Shown: positions 17,869 through 32,375 of the stretch, in pieces | Position numbering within the stretch: position 1 is the stretch's first letter | How the letters are laid out: every line of letters begins with the position of its first letter | Assembly: GCF_026672545.1 (NCBI RefSeq) | Contig: NZ_JAPPRJ010000001.1 | Coordinates: 558,001-622,000, forward strand | Length of the DNA stretch: 64,000 nucleotides | From: Rhizobium sp. SL86 | Lineage (GTDB): Bacteria > Pseudomonadota > Alphaproteobacteria > Rhizobiales > Rhizobiaceae | Reading direction: 5' to 3' | The notes under the pieces: model-generated | The model's input: only the letters and a program-made list of their open reading frames with translations | Database searches by the model: none | Told to the model about the DNA's origin: nothing | Program-made: the position numbers and the translations under genes

Positions 17869-20169
17869 TTAGTTCTGAGCGAGCGAGGTCAGCAGATCGG
17901 CGCTGATGGTGGCGCTGTCCGATGTGCTGGTCAGGATGGAGAGCGCGGACGAGGAGGCGTCACTGTTCTCCAGATCATACATGACGGTGAATTTTTCGAC
18001 CATCGCGCTGACCTTGTCCGGATCCTTCAGATCCTCAAGGTCCATGTATTTTTCGACCAGTTCCGCCTGCTTGTCGACATCGAGGTTGCTGAAGGTGTCC
18101 GGCAGCTGGAAGCTGACACGGAAGAATTCCAGCAAAGCGGTGTCACTCAGGATGTCATAGGCACTGGTCATCGTCGGCGCCATGCGTTCAAAATAAAGAG
18201 CCAGGCGAACGCCGTTGTTCGATTCCCCCTGCTCCTCTTCCAGCGTCTGGCGGGTGTACTTGTTCTGCGTCTCGATGATCTTGCCGCGCGACTGGGTGCC
18301 GGAGTTGTAGTCGTCGGTCAGGTTGCCATCCGCATCGAAATTGAAGGTGCCGAGGATCTCCGCCCAGACCGTATCTTCCTGCTGGTTGACGAAGCTGTCC
18401 GGATCACTGAGATCCGACGAGAAGACCTGCTTCAGGAAATCCTGATCGACGGTCTCCGGGTCGATGCCATAGGCGGTCAGGACGACATTCGTCAGCCGCT
18501 CGTCGCTGATGAATTCCGAAGCGGTCTGGATGCTGAGCATCTTCTCCGAATAATAACTGACCTCCGTGGACGCATCCTCCTTGGCCTTGGTGGTCGCATC
18601 CTCGTCAAGGAAACGGGTCATCATGACCGTGTAGTCGGAAGCGATCGAGGTGATGGTGCCCTGCGACTGCGCCGTCAGCGGCACCGTCACATCACCGTCC
18701 GTGCCGAAGTTGAAGGCTTTGGCGAGCGTCAGATAGCGCTCGTCATTAAGTTTGTAGACATAACTGTTCTCGTCTTCGAGATCGCTCGTCAGCACTTTCT
18801 TGATCGTGTACTGCGAGACCTCGTCCGGATCGAGCCCGACGGCCTTCAATGCAAAACTGTAGACATCGCTGTCTGCCAGGAAATCATCCACGCTGTCGAC
18901 TTCGGAAATGGCCGCCCGATAAAGGCTGATCGCAGTTTCGTCTGCCTCGTCCTGATCGTCGTTATAGGTGCTGTAATAAAGGTTCTTCGTCGCTTCCGTC
19001 TGCGCCGAGGTCTGGGCGCTTCCGAGCTCCACCGTGCCATCGGTGTTGAAATTGAAGGCCTGGGCGAGCTTCAGATATTCCGGTCGGGATTCGGCGAATG
19101 TATTGGCGTAGCTGGTTTCATCATCAAGGTCGCTCGTCAGGATCTGTTCAATCGTTGAACTGACGACCGTCGAGCCGGTCAGGCCATAGGCGGTCTTGAT
19201 GAAGTTATACAGTCTCGTGTCGGCGATAATGTCCGACACGTTATCGACGGTCGCAATCGTTTCCTCGAAATATTCCGCTTCGGCAAGCGCCGTGGCCGTC
19301 GAGACGCGATCCTGGTTGCTGACGTAGAGATCGTTGACCGTCGCCTTCTGGTCGGCGGTCTGGGCGCCCGTCGACGGCGCGGAACCATCCGAGTTGAACT
19401 CGAAGGCATCCGCCATGTCGTAATATTTCTGGATGGTCTCCAGCGAGGCCTCGTAACCGGCGATCTCTTCCTCGATCGCCGTTTTCTCGTCATCGGTCGT
19501 GGCCGCTTCGAGCCGCGTATTGGCGTCGGTCACCTTGGCGTTCAGCTCATCGCGCTGCACGCCAAGCGTCTGATTGATGTAGCTGGAGGAATCGCTGGTA
19601 TCGCTGGACAGCACACCACGGATCAGCGAGCGGGAATAATACCGTTCGTCGATATCATAAGCGGTGAACAGATAGTCACGCAGGCGGTCGTCGTTGAGGA
19701 GGTCGTCAACGCTTTCGACCTCGTCCATCATCGCGTTGAAGTAGTTCGTTTCGGTGGTGACGGCGTCACCCTGGCTGACCATGGTCTCTGTGTAGAGATC
19801 CACCATCGCATCGACCTGGGTGGACGACTGCGCGGTCTTTTCTTCCGAGGAGAAATTGAAGGCGGTGGCAAAGTCGCGATACCGGTCGTCCGCCACAAGA
19901 TTTGCAAAGCTGTTTTCGTCGGACAGATCGCTTTCCAGGACCTTGCGCATGAAGGCCGTGGCGTAGGTCATATCCTCCAGGCCATAGGCCTTCATCGCAT
20001 AGGAGTAGAGGCGGTAATCGTCGAGGAATTCATCAACGGAGGTGACCTTGCCGATGTTCTCCTTGTAATATTCCGCTTCGCGGGAGACGGTCGACTGGTT
20101 CGAGACACGCTTGAGGCTCGCGGACAGATCACGCGTGACAAGATCGTAGCTCAGGTATGTTGATACCAT
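17869..20169 (-). CDS. DUF1217 repeat protein
   Basis: This 766-residue acidic protein has no signal peptide or membrane helix. I count six copies of a motif of the form SVDDFL-x-D-x-RLYxFxxKAYGL (five clear, the last degenerate: SAYDILSDTALLEFF), most followed by a VLTSDLxDExSYxN helix and an AFNFxxDG turn. An extra coiled-coil insert (TDANTRLEAATTDDEKTAIEEE) lies in the second unit. DUF1217 proteins occur mainly in alphaproteobacteria and a short form sits in rhizobial flagellar clusters, so a motility-related or exported structural role is plausible but unproven. No flagellar operon is adjacent, though two flagellin genes lie about 25 kb away. Confidence 0.85.
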   Translation of the reverse strand: MVSTYLSYDLVTRDLSASLKRVSNQSTVSREAEYYKENIGKVTSVDEFLDDYRLYSYAMKAYGLEDMTYATAFMRKVLESDLSDENSFANLVADDRYRDFATAFNFSSEEKTAQSSTQVDAMVDLYTETMVSQGDAVTTETNYFNAMMDEVESVDDLLNDDRLRDYLFTAYDIDERYYSRSLIRGVLSSDTSDSSSYINQTLGVQRDELNAKVTDANTRLEAATTDDEKTAIEEEIAGYEASLETIQKYYDMADAFEFNSDGSAPSTGAQTADQKATVNDLYVSNQDRVSTATALAEAEYFEETIATVDNVSDIIADTRLYNFIKTAYGLTGSTVVSSTIEQILTSDLDDETSYANTFAESRPEYLKLAQAFNFNTDGTVELGSAQTSAQTEATKNLYYSTYNDDQDEADETAISLYRAAISEVDSVDDFLADSDVYSFALKAVGLDPDEVSQYTIKKVLTSDLEDENSYVYKLNDERYLTLAKAFNFGTDGDVTVPLTAQSQGTITSIASDYTVMMTRFLDEDATTKAKEDASTEVSYYSEKMLSIQTASEFISDERLTNVVLTAYGIDPETVDQDFLKQVFSSDLSDPDSFVNQQEDTVWAEILGTFNFDADGNLTDDYNSGTQSRGKIIETQNKYTRQTLEEEQGESNNGVRLALYFERMAPTMTSAYDILSDTALLEFFRVSFQLPDTFSNLDVDKQAELVEKYMDLEDLKDPDKVSAMVEKFTVMYDLENSDASSSALSILTSTSDSATISADLLTSLAQN

Positions 20170-20507
20170 TTCGACGCCTCTTTATCTCCTGTGCGCACAG
20201 ATGGAGTGCGCGAATGATACATCAACGAAACTTAAAGAATTGCTGTCCTGCCTTCGCACGGCAGGCTTGTCCGGACCTGTCGCGAGGCTGATCCTGTTCT
20301 GCCGCAACACAGAGCGCTCCATCTTCACCAAACGGAAACCCTCATGGCTTGGTTTTCGCTAACCATCGGAGGACGCTAGAATTTCTTAACCGCAATTTTT
20401 AAGCGCTTCTGGAAATGCGCCGCCTATGTTGAGCCCATCAGAGGACGACAAAGTCCCGACAGAAGACCGGCAAACGGCTCTCAGGTAAAACAAGGGTAAG
20501 TTTCGAG
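20170..20507. other. divergent intergenic region, no gene seen
   Basis: This 338-base AT-richer gap separates the DUF1217 gene from the DUF6101-like gene and must hold both promoters. A small inverted repeat, CCTGCC/GGCAGG with a 7-base loop, lies at about 20251-20269. The DUF1217 leader ends with GGAGATAAAGAGGCGTCGAA before ATG. I see no tRNA, no convincing sigma-70 promoter and no supported open reading frame. Confidence 0.5.
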
Positions 20508-21074
20508 ATGACAAATACGGTTCTGAAACCCTCATGGGCAGGTGCAACGCTTCGGCTCGATCCGGCGCGGTTTCCCCAGCAGATCACGTACGGGCTGCAT
20601 GATGCCGCCGGCGATGTCTCCATCACCATCGACGAGCGCGGTGCCGTACTCCGCAAAATCCTACCCGGCAGCGGGCTTCCGCTGTCGTTTGCGCTCCCGG
20701 CGCGCGCCTTCAAGGGTGTTGCCGCCCGCGCCATCGATCACGGAAACGGCGACGTGACCGTGACGCTGGAACTGCATCATGACGATCCGGATCTGTGCAT
20801 TCCGCTGCTGGTCGCCCATGATCTCTGCGATATCGCCGCCGACTGGCGCAGCTGGTCGGAAGCCTTCCGCATCCCGATGCTGATGGTGGAAGCCGATGGC
20901 GTTGCCCGTCCGCTGGAAAACCATCTCGGCGAACTGCGCACCCAGGCTGCACGTCCGCGCCGCCGCCATTCCTACTTTGCCGCCCGCCGTCCCCGCTTCC
21001 TGGTCCGCCGCACGACCGGCGGCCTGGGCGTGGCGATGAAGATCGAAGGCAAGGAAATCATTGCCCGCCGCTGA
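20508..21074 (+). CDS. DUF6101-like conserved protein
   Basis: This 188-residue soluble protein has no signal peptide. The N-terminal half is beta-rich and resembles a small barrel (LRLDPARFPQQITY, DVSITIDERGAVLRK, DVTVTLELHHDDPDL). A short acidic helix with WRSWSEAF follows, then a strongly basic tail (RPRRRHSYFAARRPRFLVRR) ending in EGKEIIARR. I associate this pattern and ending with the rhizobial DUF6101 family, with moderate certainty; function is not known. The region between it and ubiA is convergent and 110 bases long. Regulation cannot be inferred. Confidence 0.75.
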   Translation: MTNTVLKPSWAGATLRLDPARFPQQITYGLHDAAGDVSITIDERGAVLRKILPGSGLPLSFALPARAFKGVAARAIDHGNGDVTVTLELHHDDPDLCIPLLVAHDLCDIAADWRSWSEAFRIPMLMVEADGVARPLENHLGELRTQAARPRRRHSYFAARRPRFLVRRTTGGLGVAMKIEGKEIIARR

Positions 21075-21183
21075 GACGTCAGCGGCGATCCTCCCAAGAA
21101 CACCCATACCTCCTGCGAAACAGGTCCGGTTCCCCCCAGCCGGGCCTGTTTCGTTTTGCGTCATGGCCGCCTGGTCGTTCCAA

Positions 21184-22143
21184 TCAGTTGTAGCTGGCGA
21201 GCGAAACGATCAGCGCCAGGAAGATGACGGCGCCGATGCGACCGTTGAACTTAAAGAGACGCAGGCATTGATCCGGGTTGTCGATGTCGATGATCAGAAC
21301 CTGCCAGGCAAACATCAGCACAGCGACGGCAAGGCCGAGAAAGCCGAGGATTCCGACATTGGCGAGCGCAAAGGCGATGATAAAAAAGAGCGTGGCAAGG
21401 CCATAGATAACGCTCAGCCACGCCTTGGTATGTTCGCCGAACAGCCTTGCGGTGGAGCGCACGCCAACCAGCGCATCGTCCTCCTTGTCCTGGTGGGCAT
21501 AGATCGTGTCGTAACCGATCGTCCACAGGATCGCGGCGAGATAAAGCCAGATCGCCGCCCAGTCGAGCCGGCCGAAAAGTGCTGCCCAGCCCATCAGCGC
21601 GCCCCAGGAAAAGGCGAGCCCCAGGAAAAACTGCGGCCAGTCGGTAAAGCGCTTGGCAAACGGATAGATCGCCACCACAAGAAGCGAGGCAAAACCGAGC
21701 CAGATGGTGAAGGTGTTGAACTGCAGGAGCACGACGAGGCCGACCAGCGCCTGCAACACCAGAAAGATCTTTGCGCCGAGACGGCTTGCCCGTCCGGACG
21801 GCAAGGGCCGCGAGCGGGTGCGCGCGACCTCCATGTCGATCTGGTGATCGACGAGATCGTTATAGGTGCAGCCGGCACCGCGCATGGCCACCGCACCGAT
21901 GAAGAAATAGAAGAGATGCGCGAGCTTCAGCTCCAGCGAAAAGCCGCCATCGGGGGCGATATCGGCATTGGCGGCGAGTGCTGCGGACCAGAAACACGGC
22001 CACATCAGGAGCTCCCAGCCGATCGGCCTGTCCCAACGCGCCAACTGCGCATAGGGCCAGAGCGGGCGCGGAAGAACCCGATAGACCCAGTTGTCCGAAG
22101 GCGCGTCAGAGACGCGATCGCTCATGTCCTGTGTGGTGCTCAT
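21184..22143 (-). CDS. ubiA: 4-hydroxybenzoate polyprenyltransferase
   Basis: This is a 319-residue integral membrane prenyltransferase with about nine hydrophobic helices. Both aspartate-rich motifs are present: YNDLVDHQIDMEV (NDxxDxxxD) and GYDTIYAHQDKEDD. It transfers the polyprenyl chain to 4-hydroxybenzoate in ubiquinone synthesis at the inner membrane. I start at ATG 22143; a longer frame to 22179 adds only MLLLAKLLELPG and lacks a good site. A polyprenyl diphosphate synthase that could supply its donor is encoded at 51.6 kb in this window. Confidence 0.93.
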   Translation of the reverse strand: MSTTQDMSDRVSDAPSDNWVYRVLPRPLWPYAQLARWDRPIGWELLMWPCFWSAALAANADIAPDGGFSLELKLAHLFYFFIGAVAMRGAGCTYNDLVDHQIDMEVARTRSRPLPSGRASRLGAKIFLVLQALVGLVVLLQFNTFTIWLGFASLLVVAIYPFAKRFTDWPQFFLGLAFSWGALMGWAALFGRLDWAAIWLYLAAILWTIGYDTIYAHQDKEDDALVGVRSTARLFGEHTKAWLSVIYGLATLFFIIAFALANVGILGFLGLAVAVLMFAWQVLIIDIDNPDQCLRLFKFNGRIGAVIFLALIVSLASYN

Positions 22144-22231
22144 GCCTGGGAGTTCTAGAAGCTTCGCGAGCAAAAGCAATGTCTTCGATCAAGGATGGCG
22201 CCAACTTCATGAAAGCGTCACGGCCAGGACC

Positions 22232-23494
22232 TCAGACGGCGATCTGATCGAGCGGCGCACGGGCCTGTTCGAAGGAGCGTAACGCGGCCTCGCGCTTGCC
22301 GATGTAATCGCGATGGTGCGGCACGGCATCGCGCTTTTTCTTCAGCTGCACCTGGAAGATGAAGAAATTCTCGTGCGTGAAGGCCATTTCCGACCCCGCC
22401 AGATAGAATTCCCACATGCGGAAGAAACGCTCGTCGTAAAGCGCCAGCACCTCGGCCTTGCGGGCGAGGAACCGCTCCCGCCAGTGCCGGAGCGTGTGGG
22501 CGTAATGCATCGGCAGGATCTCCATGTCGGAGACGAGAAGACCGGCCTTTTCGATATGCGGCAGCACTTCCGAGAGGGCCGGAATATAACCGCCGGGGAA
22601 AATGTATTTCTCGATGAAGGGATTGGTAACATAGGAAACGGTCGGCTGGCCGATCGAGTGGAGGATCATCACCCCGTCCTCGGAAAGCACCTCGTTCACC
22701 TTGCGGAAGAAGTTGGCATAATTGGTGCGACCGACATGTTCAAACATGCCGACGGAGACGATGCGGTCGAAGGTCACCTCCGGCTTCAGGGTGCGGTAAT
22801 CCTGCAGCTGGAACCGCACCTTGCCATGCAGGCCGCGGTTTTCCACGCGCTGGCGCGAGACCTTCAACTGTTCTTCGCTGAGCGTGATACCGGTGACATC
22901 GACGCCGGAGGTTTCCGCCAGATACAGCGCCATGCCACCCCAGCCGGAGCCGATCTCCAGCACCCGCTGGCCGGGTTCCGGCATCAGCTTGGCGGCGATG
23001 TGGCGTTTCTTGGCAAGCTGCGCCTCGTCCAGCGAAATGCCGGGCGGATTAAAATAGGCGCAGGAATATTGCCAGTCCTGATCGAGAAACAGTGAAAAGA
23101 GGCGCCCGTCCAGATCGTAATGATGGGCCACGTTACGCCGGTTGTGGTTGATCGGCACACGATTGCGGAAAAGCGACGCGCCGATGCGCAACAATCCGCG
23201 CCAGACCATGCCGAAGGTCAGGCCCTCGCTCAGCGTATTGTCCTTCACCAGAGCGAGGAATTCATAAATATCCCCCTCGTCGATGAGGAGCCGGCCCTCC
23301 ATGTAGAGCTCACCGAGCTTGAGAGCCGGATCGGCGGCGAGTTCCTCTTCGGCTTGAACGTCTGTGAAGCGGATGGTGACCTTGCGGCCCCCGCCCTTGC
23401 CGAAAGTTTCCTCGCCGGACGGTCCCCTCACCGTCAGCGAGCCGATCTTGATGATCTTGGCAACCAGAGTACGAAGCGACGAGGCCATGTCCAC
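22232..23494 (-). CDS. cfa: cyclopropane-fatty-acyl-phospholipid synthase family
   Basis: This 420-residue methyltransferase has an N-terminal lipid-binding domain (about 1-130), then the SAM domain with VLEIGSGWGGMALYLAE and the Cfa-typical YSCAYF, GITLSEEQL, FEHVGRTNY and PGGYIPALSEV. It converts cis-unsaturated acyl chains in membrane phospholipids to cyclopropane (or makes related methylated lipids). The start is GTG 23494 or ATG 23488; no strong ribosome-binding site decides. It precedes ubiA on the same strand by 88 bases, so cotranscription is possible. Rhizobia often have more than one cfa gene, so this may not be the main one. Confidence 0.92.
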   Translation of the reverse strand: MDMASSLRTLVAKIIKIGSLTVRGPSGEETFGKGGGRKVTIRFTDVQAEEELAADPALKLGELYMEGRLLIDEGDIYEFLALVKDNTLSEGLTFGMVWRGLLRIGASLFRNRVPINHNRRNVAHHYDLDGRLFSLFLDQDWQYSCAYFNPPGISLDEAQLAKKRHIAAKLMPEPGQRVLEIGSGWGGMALYLAETSGVDVTGITLSEEQLKVSRQRVENRGLHGKVRFQLQDYRTLKPEVTFDRIVSVGMFEHVGRTNYANFFRKVNEVLSEDGVMILHSIGQPTVSYVTNPFIEKYIFPGGYIPALSEVLPHIEKAGLLVSDMEILPMHYAHTLRHWRERFLARKAEVLALYDERFFRMWEFYLAGSEMAFTHENFFIFQVQLKKKRDAVPHHRDYIGKREAALRSFEQARAPLDQIAV

Positions 23495-23646
23495 CTATCC
23501 GCGATACTAAGCTTGACTTACTAAACTGAAATTTAACGCCTCCATCGTGGCTGACAAGTCTGATTCGACTGAAAAACGCGCAACATCGAAAGGCCCGCCG
23601 AACGGAGTTCGACGAGCCGCGTTTCAAGACGTTTCGCTGAATGCGG

Positions 23647-25974
23647 TCAGCGCTTCTTCATCGCTTCGGCAAGCGCAGCACCCAGGCCGCCCAACTGGCT
23701 GCCCTCGCTCTTCTGCGGCTTGGCCTGCGCATGGCGCATCGGGTTGCCGCTGCCGGCTGAGCGGTTTTCCCGCATCGAGGCCGGCGCGGCTTCGCCGCCA
23801 TCCTTGCGCATGGTGAGCCCGATGCGCTTGCGCTTCACATCGACCTCCACGACACGCACCTTCACGACGTCACCCGCCTTCACCACCTCATGCGGGTCCT
23901 TCACAAAACGATCCGCCAGTTGCGAGACGTGCACGAGTCCATCCTGGTGCACGCCGATATCGACGAAGGCACCGAAGGCCGCGACATTGGTGACGGTGCC
24001 TTCGAGCAGCATGCCGACCTTGAGATCGCTGATCTCGTCCACGCCTTCGGCAAAGGTCGCGGTCTTGAAGCTCGGGCGCGGGTCGCGGCCCGGCTTTTCC
24101 AGCTCGGCGAGAATGTCCTTCACCGTCGGCAGGCCGAACTGCTCATCGACGAACTGCTTGGGATCGAGCCGCTTCAGGGCGGCACTGTCGCCCATCAGAT
24201 CGCGCAGGTCACGACCGCAGGCGGCGACGATCTTCTTCGCCACGCCATAGGCTTCCGGGTGCACGGCGGAGGCATCGAGCGGCTCCTTGCCGTTCGGAAT
24301 GCGCAGGAAGCCGGCGCACTGTTCGAAGGTGCGCGCACCGAGACGCGCCACCTTCAAGAGTTCCTTGCGGCTGGCAAAGGGACCGTTCTGATCACGGTGG
24401 ATGACGATGGCATCGGCAATCGAGCGGCTGAGGCCGGCGACCCGCGCCAGAAGCGGTGAGGAGGCCGTGTTGAGATCGACGCCGACCGCGTTCACCGCAT
24501 CTTCGACGACGGCATCGAGCGAGCGCGACAGTTTTCCCTGGTCCACATCGTGCTGATACTGGCCGACGCCGATCGATTTCGGCTCGATCTTGACGAGTTC
24601 GGCCAGCGGATCCTGCAGGCGACGCGCAATCGAAACGGCACCGCGCAGCGAAACGTCGAGGTTCGGGAATTCGGCAGCGGCAAGCTCCGAGGCGGAATAA
24701 ACCGAGGCGCCGGCTTCCGAGACGATCACCTTGGTCGGTTTTGTGCCGCCGGCTTGGGCGGGAAGCTGCGCCAGCATGTCGGCCACCAGCTTTTCCGTCT
24801 CGCGGCTTCCGGTGCCGTTGCCAATCGCGATCAGGTCCACCTTGTGCTTGCGGATGAGGCTGGCGAGTTCTGCCTGGGTGCCGCGTACATCATTCTTCGG
24901 CGGGAAGGGATAGACGGTCGTCGTTTCCACCAGCTTGCCGGTGCCATCGACCACCGCCACCTTGACGCCAGTGCGGATGCCGGGATCGAGGCCCATGGTG
25001 GCGCGCGAACCGGCGGGTGCTGCGAGCAGCAGATCCTTGAGGTTACGGGCAAAAACGCGGATCGCCTCTTCTTCCGAGCGTTCGCGCAGTTCGCGCATCA
25101 GGTCGAGCGACAGCGACATGGAGAGTTTTACCCGCCAGGTCCAGCCGGCGACCTCCATCAGCCAGCGGTCGGCCAGACCCTTGTCACCGATCTGGAAAGC
25201 GCCGGCGATCATCCGTTGCGTCGGCTTGATCGGCGACGGATCGTCCTGGTCGACCTCGATTGTCAGCGTCAGCACTTCCTCGTTCCAGCCGCGCAACATG
25301 GCAAGCGCCCGGTGGCCCGGCGTGGTGGCCCAGCGTTCGGAATGGTCGAAATAGTCGGAAAACTTGGCGCCCGCCTCCTGCTTGCCATCCACCACCTTGG
25401 CCCGCAGCGTCGCGGTGTCGCGCATGTACTGGCGCAGGCGGCCCAGCAGATCGGCGTTTTCGGTGATGGTTTCGGCCACGATATCGCGGGCGCCTTCGAG
25501 TGCCGCCTTCACGTCCACCACTTCGGCGGAGAGATAGGCTTCTGCCAGTTTCGCCGGATCCGCGGCGCGATCGGCCCAGAGCGCATCGGCCAGCGGGCCG
25601 AGGCCGCGCTCGCGGGCAATCTCCGCCTTGGTGCGACGCTTCGGTTTGTAGGGAAGATAGAGATCTTCCAGTTCCGCCTTGGTGGTGGCACGGGCCAGCT
25701 TGACCGCCAGCTCGTCCGTCATCTTGCCCTGGCTGTTGATGCTCTCGACGATCGAGGTGCGGCGCGCTTCCAGTTCGCGCAGATAGACGAGACGTTCGGA
25801 GAGATTGCGCAGCTGCGTGTCATCCAGCCCGCCCGTGACTTCCTTACGATAGCGCGCAATGAAGGGCACGGTTGCGCCTTCGTCCAGAAGACCGATCGCG
25901 GCAACGGCCTGTTCCGGCCGTGCATTGATCTCGGCGGCGATGGTTGCGGCAATGGATTTGATGTCGGCGGCCAT
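23647..25974 (-). CDS. tex: Tex-type RNA-binding transcription accessory protein
   Basis: This 775-residue cytosolic protein has the Tex order: N-terminal HTH-like region with [17 protein letters not shown], a YqgF/RNase H-like domain ([17 protein letters not shown] near 325), helix-hairpin-helix motifs ([20 protein letters not shown]), and a C-terminal S1 domain ([22 protein letters not shown]) with a basic tail. Tex contacts nucleic acids and RNA polymerase and affects transcription/ribosome fitness. The ATG at 25974 follows AGGACGATCC and gives the usual family length; the longer frame to 26211 runs into promoter sequence. It is divergent from purD. Confidence 0.95.
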   Translation of the reverse strand: MAADIKSIAATIAAEINARPEQAVAAIGLLDEGATVPFIARYRKEVTGGLDDTQLRNLSERLVYLRELEARRTSIVESINSQGKMTDELAVKLARATTKAELEDLYLPYKPKRRTKAEIARERGLGPLADALWADRAADPAKLAEAYLSAEVVDVKAALEGARDIVAETITENADLLGRLRQYMRDTATLRAKVVDGKQEAGAKFSDYFDHSERWATTPGHRALAMLRGWNEEVLTLTIEVDQDDPSPIKPTQRMIAGAFQIGDKGLADRWLMEVAGWTWRVKLSMSLSLDLMRELRERSEEEAIRVFARNLKDLLLAAPAGSRATMGLDPGIRTGVKVAVVDGTGKLVETTTVYPFPPKNDVRGTQAELASLIRKHKVDLIAIGNGTGSRETEKLVADMLAQLPAQAGGTKPTKVIVSEAGASVYSASELAAAEFPNLDVSLRGAVSIARRLQDPLAELVKIEPKSIGVGQYQHDVDQGKLSRSLDAVVEDAVNAVGVDLNTASSPLLARVAGLSRSIADAIVIHRDQNGPFASRKELLKVARLGARTFEQCAGFLRIPNGKEPLDASAVHPEAYGVAKKIVAACGRDLRDLMGDSAALKRLDPKQFVDEQFGLPTVKDILAELEKPGRDPRPSFKTATFAEGVDEISDLKVGMLLEGTVTNVAAFGAFVDIGVHQDGLVHVSQLADRFVKDPHEVVKAGDVVKVRVVEVDVKRKRIGLTMRKDGGEAAPASMRENRSAGSGNPMRHAQAKPQKSEGSQLGGLGAALAEAMKKR

Positions 25975-26083
25975 GGATCGTCCTGCTTTGCTGTTTGCCC
26001 GGACCATAACGGCAGATCGTGGCAAGGCAACGCCGCAAGCGCCGATTCCACAGGAAGCCACCGCTTTACAGGCCGCGCAAGCC

Positions 26084-26112
26084 TTGACCTTTTGCCTGCC
26101 TCGCCTTAACCG
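26084..26112 (+). promoter_or_regulatory. weak sigma-70-like promoter candidate for purD
   Basis: TTGACC (26084-26089) is followed after 17 bases by TAACCG (26107-26112), 38 bases before the purD start. The -35 is good and the -10 is poor, so this is only a candidate. Confidence 0.3.
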
Positions 26113-26150
26113 CGCAGGCATTCCACTCTGCGACAACAAAGGGGCGAGAC

Positions 26151-27416
26151 GTGAAGGTTCTTCTGATTGGGTCCGGCGGCCGCGAGCATGCACTGGCCTG
26201 GAAACTGGCACAGTCCCCCCTGCTGTCCAAACTTTACGCCGCGCCCGGCAATCCCGGCATTGCCGAAGAGGCGGAACTTGTGTCGCTGAACGTCGAGGAT
26301 CACCAGGCGGTGATTGCGTTTTGCCGCGACCATGGCATCGACCTGGTCGTCGTCGGGCCGGAAGCGCCTCTGGTCGCGGGCCTTTCGGATGATCTTCGGG
26401 CGGCAGGTTTTGCCGTCTTCGGTCCGTCGAAGGCGGCCGCCCAGCTGGAGGGCTCGAAGGGATTCACCAAGGATATCTGCGCCCGCTACAAAATCCCGAC
26501 CGGCGCCTATCAGCGTTTTACCGCAGCGGAACCCGCCAAGGCCTATATCCGCGAACAGGGCGCGCCGATCGTCGTCAAGGCCGATGGGCTTGCCGCGGGC
26601 AAGGGCGTGACGGTCGCCATGACGCTCGACGAGGCGCTGTCTGCCGTCGATGACTGTTTTGCCGGCGCCTTTGGCGCGGCCGGTGCCGAAGTGGTGGTGG
26701 AAGCCTATCTGGATGGCGAGGAGGCGAGCTTCTTCTGCCTCTCCGACGGCAAGACCGCCCTTGCACTGGCAACCGCCCAGGACCACAAGCGCGTCGGCGA
26801 TGGCGATACCGGCCCGAATACCGGCGGTATGGGTGCCTATTCTCCCGCCCCGGTGATGACGCCCGAGATGGTGGAGCGCACCATGAAGGAGATCATCGAA
26901 CCGACCATCCGCGGCATGGCGGAGAGCGGTTTTCCCTTTACCGGCGTCTTCTTCGCCGGCCTGATGATCACGGCCAAGGGGCCGGAACTCATCGAATACA
27001 ATGTCCGCTTCGGCGATCCGGAATGCCAGGTGCTGATGATGCGGCTGAAGAGCGACCTTCTGCCGATCCTGCATGCTGCTGCGACCGGCACGCTCGACCA
27101 GGTGACCGCCGAATGGCATGACGAGACGGCGCTGACCGTCGTGATGGCCTCCAAGGGGTATCCCGGCGCCTATGACAAGGGCACGCCGATTGCGCATCTG
27201 CCGGAGCCGCGCGAGGGCGCCAAGGTCTTCCATGCCGGCACAGCACGCAAGGACGGGCAGCTGGTCGCGACCGGCGGCCGGGTGCTGAACCTGACCGCCA
27301 CGGCAAAAACGGTGGCCGAGGCGCAGGCGAAGGCCTATGCACTGGTGGACCAGGTCGAGTGGGAGAACGGCTTCTGCCGCCGCGACATCGGCTGGCGGGC
27401 GATCGACCGCGCATAA
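26151..27416 (+). CDS. purD: phosphoribosylamine-glycine ligase (GARS)
   Basis: This 421-residue ATP-grasp enzyme ligates glycine to 5-phosphoribosylamine in purine synthesis. N-terminal [20 protein letters not shown], the ATP-grasp lysine region ([15 protein letters not shown]), the signature [12 protein letters not shown], and metal ligands in [12 protein letters not shown] are all present. Length is normal. The start follows GGGGCGAGACGTG, and the gene is transcribed away from tex. No other pur genes adjoin, as is usual for the scattered purine genes of rhizobia. Confidence 0.97.
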   Translation: MKVLLIGSGGREHALAWKLAQSPLLSKLYAAPGNPGIAEEAELVSLNVEDHQAVIAFCRDHGIDLVVVGPEAPLVAGLSDDLRAAGFAVFGPSKAAAQLEGSKGFTKDICARYKIPTGAYQRFTAAEPAKAYIREQGAPIVVKADGLAAGKGVTVAMTLDEALSAVDDCFAGAFGAAGAEVVVEAYLDGEEASFFCLSDGKTALALATAQDHKRVGDGDTGPNTGGMGAYSPAPVMTPEMVERTMKEIIEPTIRGMAESGFPFTGVFFAGLMITAKGPELIEYNVRFGDPECQVLMMRLKSDLLPILHAAATGTLDQVTAEWHDETALTVVMASKGYPGAYDKGTPIAHLPEPREGAKVFHAGTARKDGQLVATGGRVLNLTATAKTVAEAQAKAYALVDQVEWENGFCRRDIGWRAIDRA

Positions 27417-27536
27417 CCGCCGAAACGGCACATTTTAACCCTCCGTTAACCCCGTCCCCTGACCGGTTGGAAAGGAAGCTGCCGTACCATCGTGGTTCGA
27501 CCCGACTAGCTCTGCCTCACCTGGGGAGTGGACACG

Positions 27537-28028
27537 ATGTACAGCCAGCTTCTGACGATCCTGACACTTGCGGCCGCCTCGCCTGCTGCGGCCTCTTCGA
27601 TCGACCATCTCTCGACCATCCCGATCGCCAATCCGGAAAGCGTGGTGCAGATCCGGTGCGCGGCCTGTGTCGAGGAACACCACGCCATCAAGGAACCGAC
27701 CTACAAGGTGCCCGAGCTTCCTGGCGGCGAGCAGCGGCTCGAGCTTAAGGAACGCGGCGGCAAGCCGGCCCTGATGCGCACCGAAGCCTGGATGGGCGGC
27801 TCGCCCGTCACCTTTGTCAGCCTCAACCCGGTCTTCATCGACAACGAGCGCAGCGCCATTGCCGGGCGCCAAGGCGCTCCGATGAAGGGGGATGGTGTCG
27901 ACATGCAGGCCACCACCTCGGCAGTCAGTTCTGAGCCCGTCGTCGATCCGGCATCCGCAAAACCTGTGGCAGCGGACGTGGCGACACCGCCGGATTTCCC
28001 CGGTCTTGAGCTGCGCCCCAGCCATTAA
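27537..28028 (+). CDS. small exported protein, possibly HPE1-like
   Basis: This 163-residue protein has an N-terminal hydrophobic signal-like stretch (SQLLTILTLAAASPAAASS). The mature part has a CAAC pair (RCAACVEEH), a VPELPGGEQRLELKE segment and TEAWMGGSPVTFVS, then a low-complexity Ala/Val/Pro tail. The ATG at 27537 is used because GGGGAG lies upstream at a proper distance; GTG 27528 would overlap that site. I recall similar rhizobial proteins annotated as 'plant virulence effector HPE1-like', but cannot confirm and would not infer virulence. It follows purD on the same strand by 120 bases. Confidence 0.65.
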   Translation: MYSQLLTILTLAAASPAAASSIDHLSTIPIANPESVVQIRCAACVEEHHAIKEPTYKVPELPGGEQRLELKERGGKPALMRTEAWMGGSPVTFVSLNPVFIDNERSAIAGRQGAPMKGDGVDMQATTSAVSSEPVVDPASAKPVAADVATPPDFPGLELRPSH

Positions 28029-28165
28029 CGACCACGACCGGGGCAGTCCCGGTCATCGACGCGGATCGACCACCGTCCTGTCCGGCAGCTCCGCGTCTTG
28101 AAGTTGCTGTTCTGTTTGCGACTCAATCACAGCTTACTTAATTAGGAAATTATGAAAATGTTTAG

Positions 28166-30174
<2,009 letters not shown>

Positions 30175-30344
30175 ACGGCAGATCCCATTGGCCCAGAATG
30201 ACGCACCGGGTAAATTCCCCTTAATCTGAACCTACGAATTTCCGGATATGCGCCCGCAAAAGTCGCCGCATATAATCATATTTTTCGTTTCCCGCTCCTC
30301 AAATCTACACAAAATTAAGAGGCGCCCGTCAGCATTCCGATTGA

Positions 30345-32293
<1,949 letters not shown>

Positions 32294-32338
32294 TCAGTAT
32301 AGCTGAAGAGCCGGGACCGTTGACATGCTGTCGTCATT

Positions 32339-32358
32339 GTACCAAAGTACCTAGGTAC
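32339..32358. promoter_or_regulatory. GTAC repeat/palindrome, likely operator of the RHH-like gene
   Basis: Three GTAC tetramers occur every 8 bases (32339, 32347, 32355); the last two form a perfect 12-base palindrome, GTACCTAGGTAC. A TTGACA -35-like element lies at 32320-32325, so the repeats would sit on or just after the -10 region, about 20 bases before the start codon. Repeated short palindromes at fixed pitch are typical of ribbon-helix-helix repressor operators. Confidence 0.6.
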
Positions 32359-32375
32359 GAACATGACAAGAGCCT

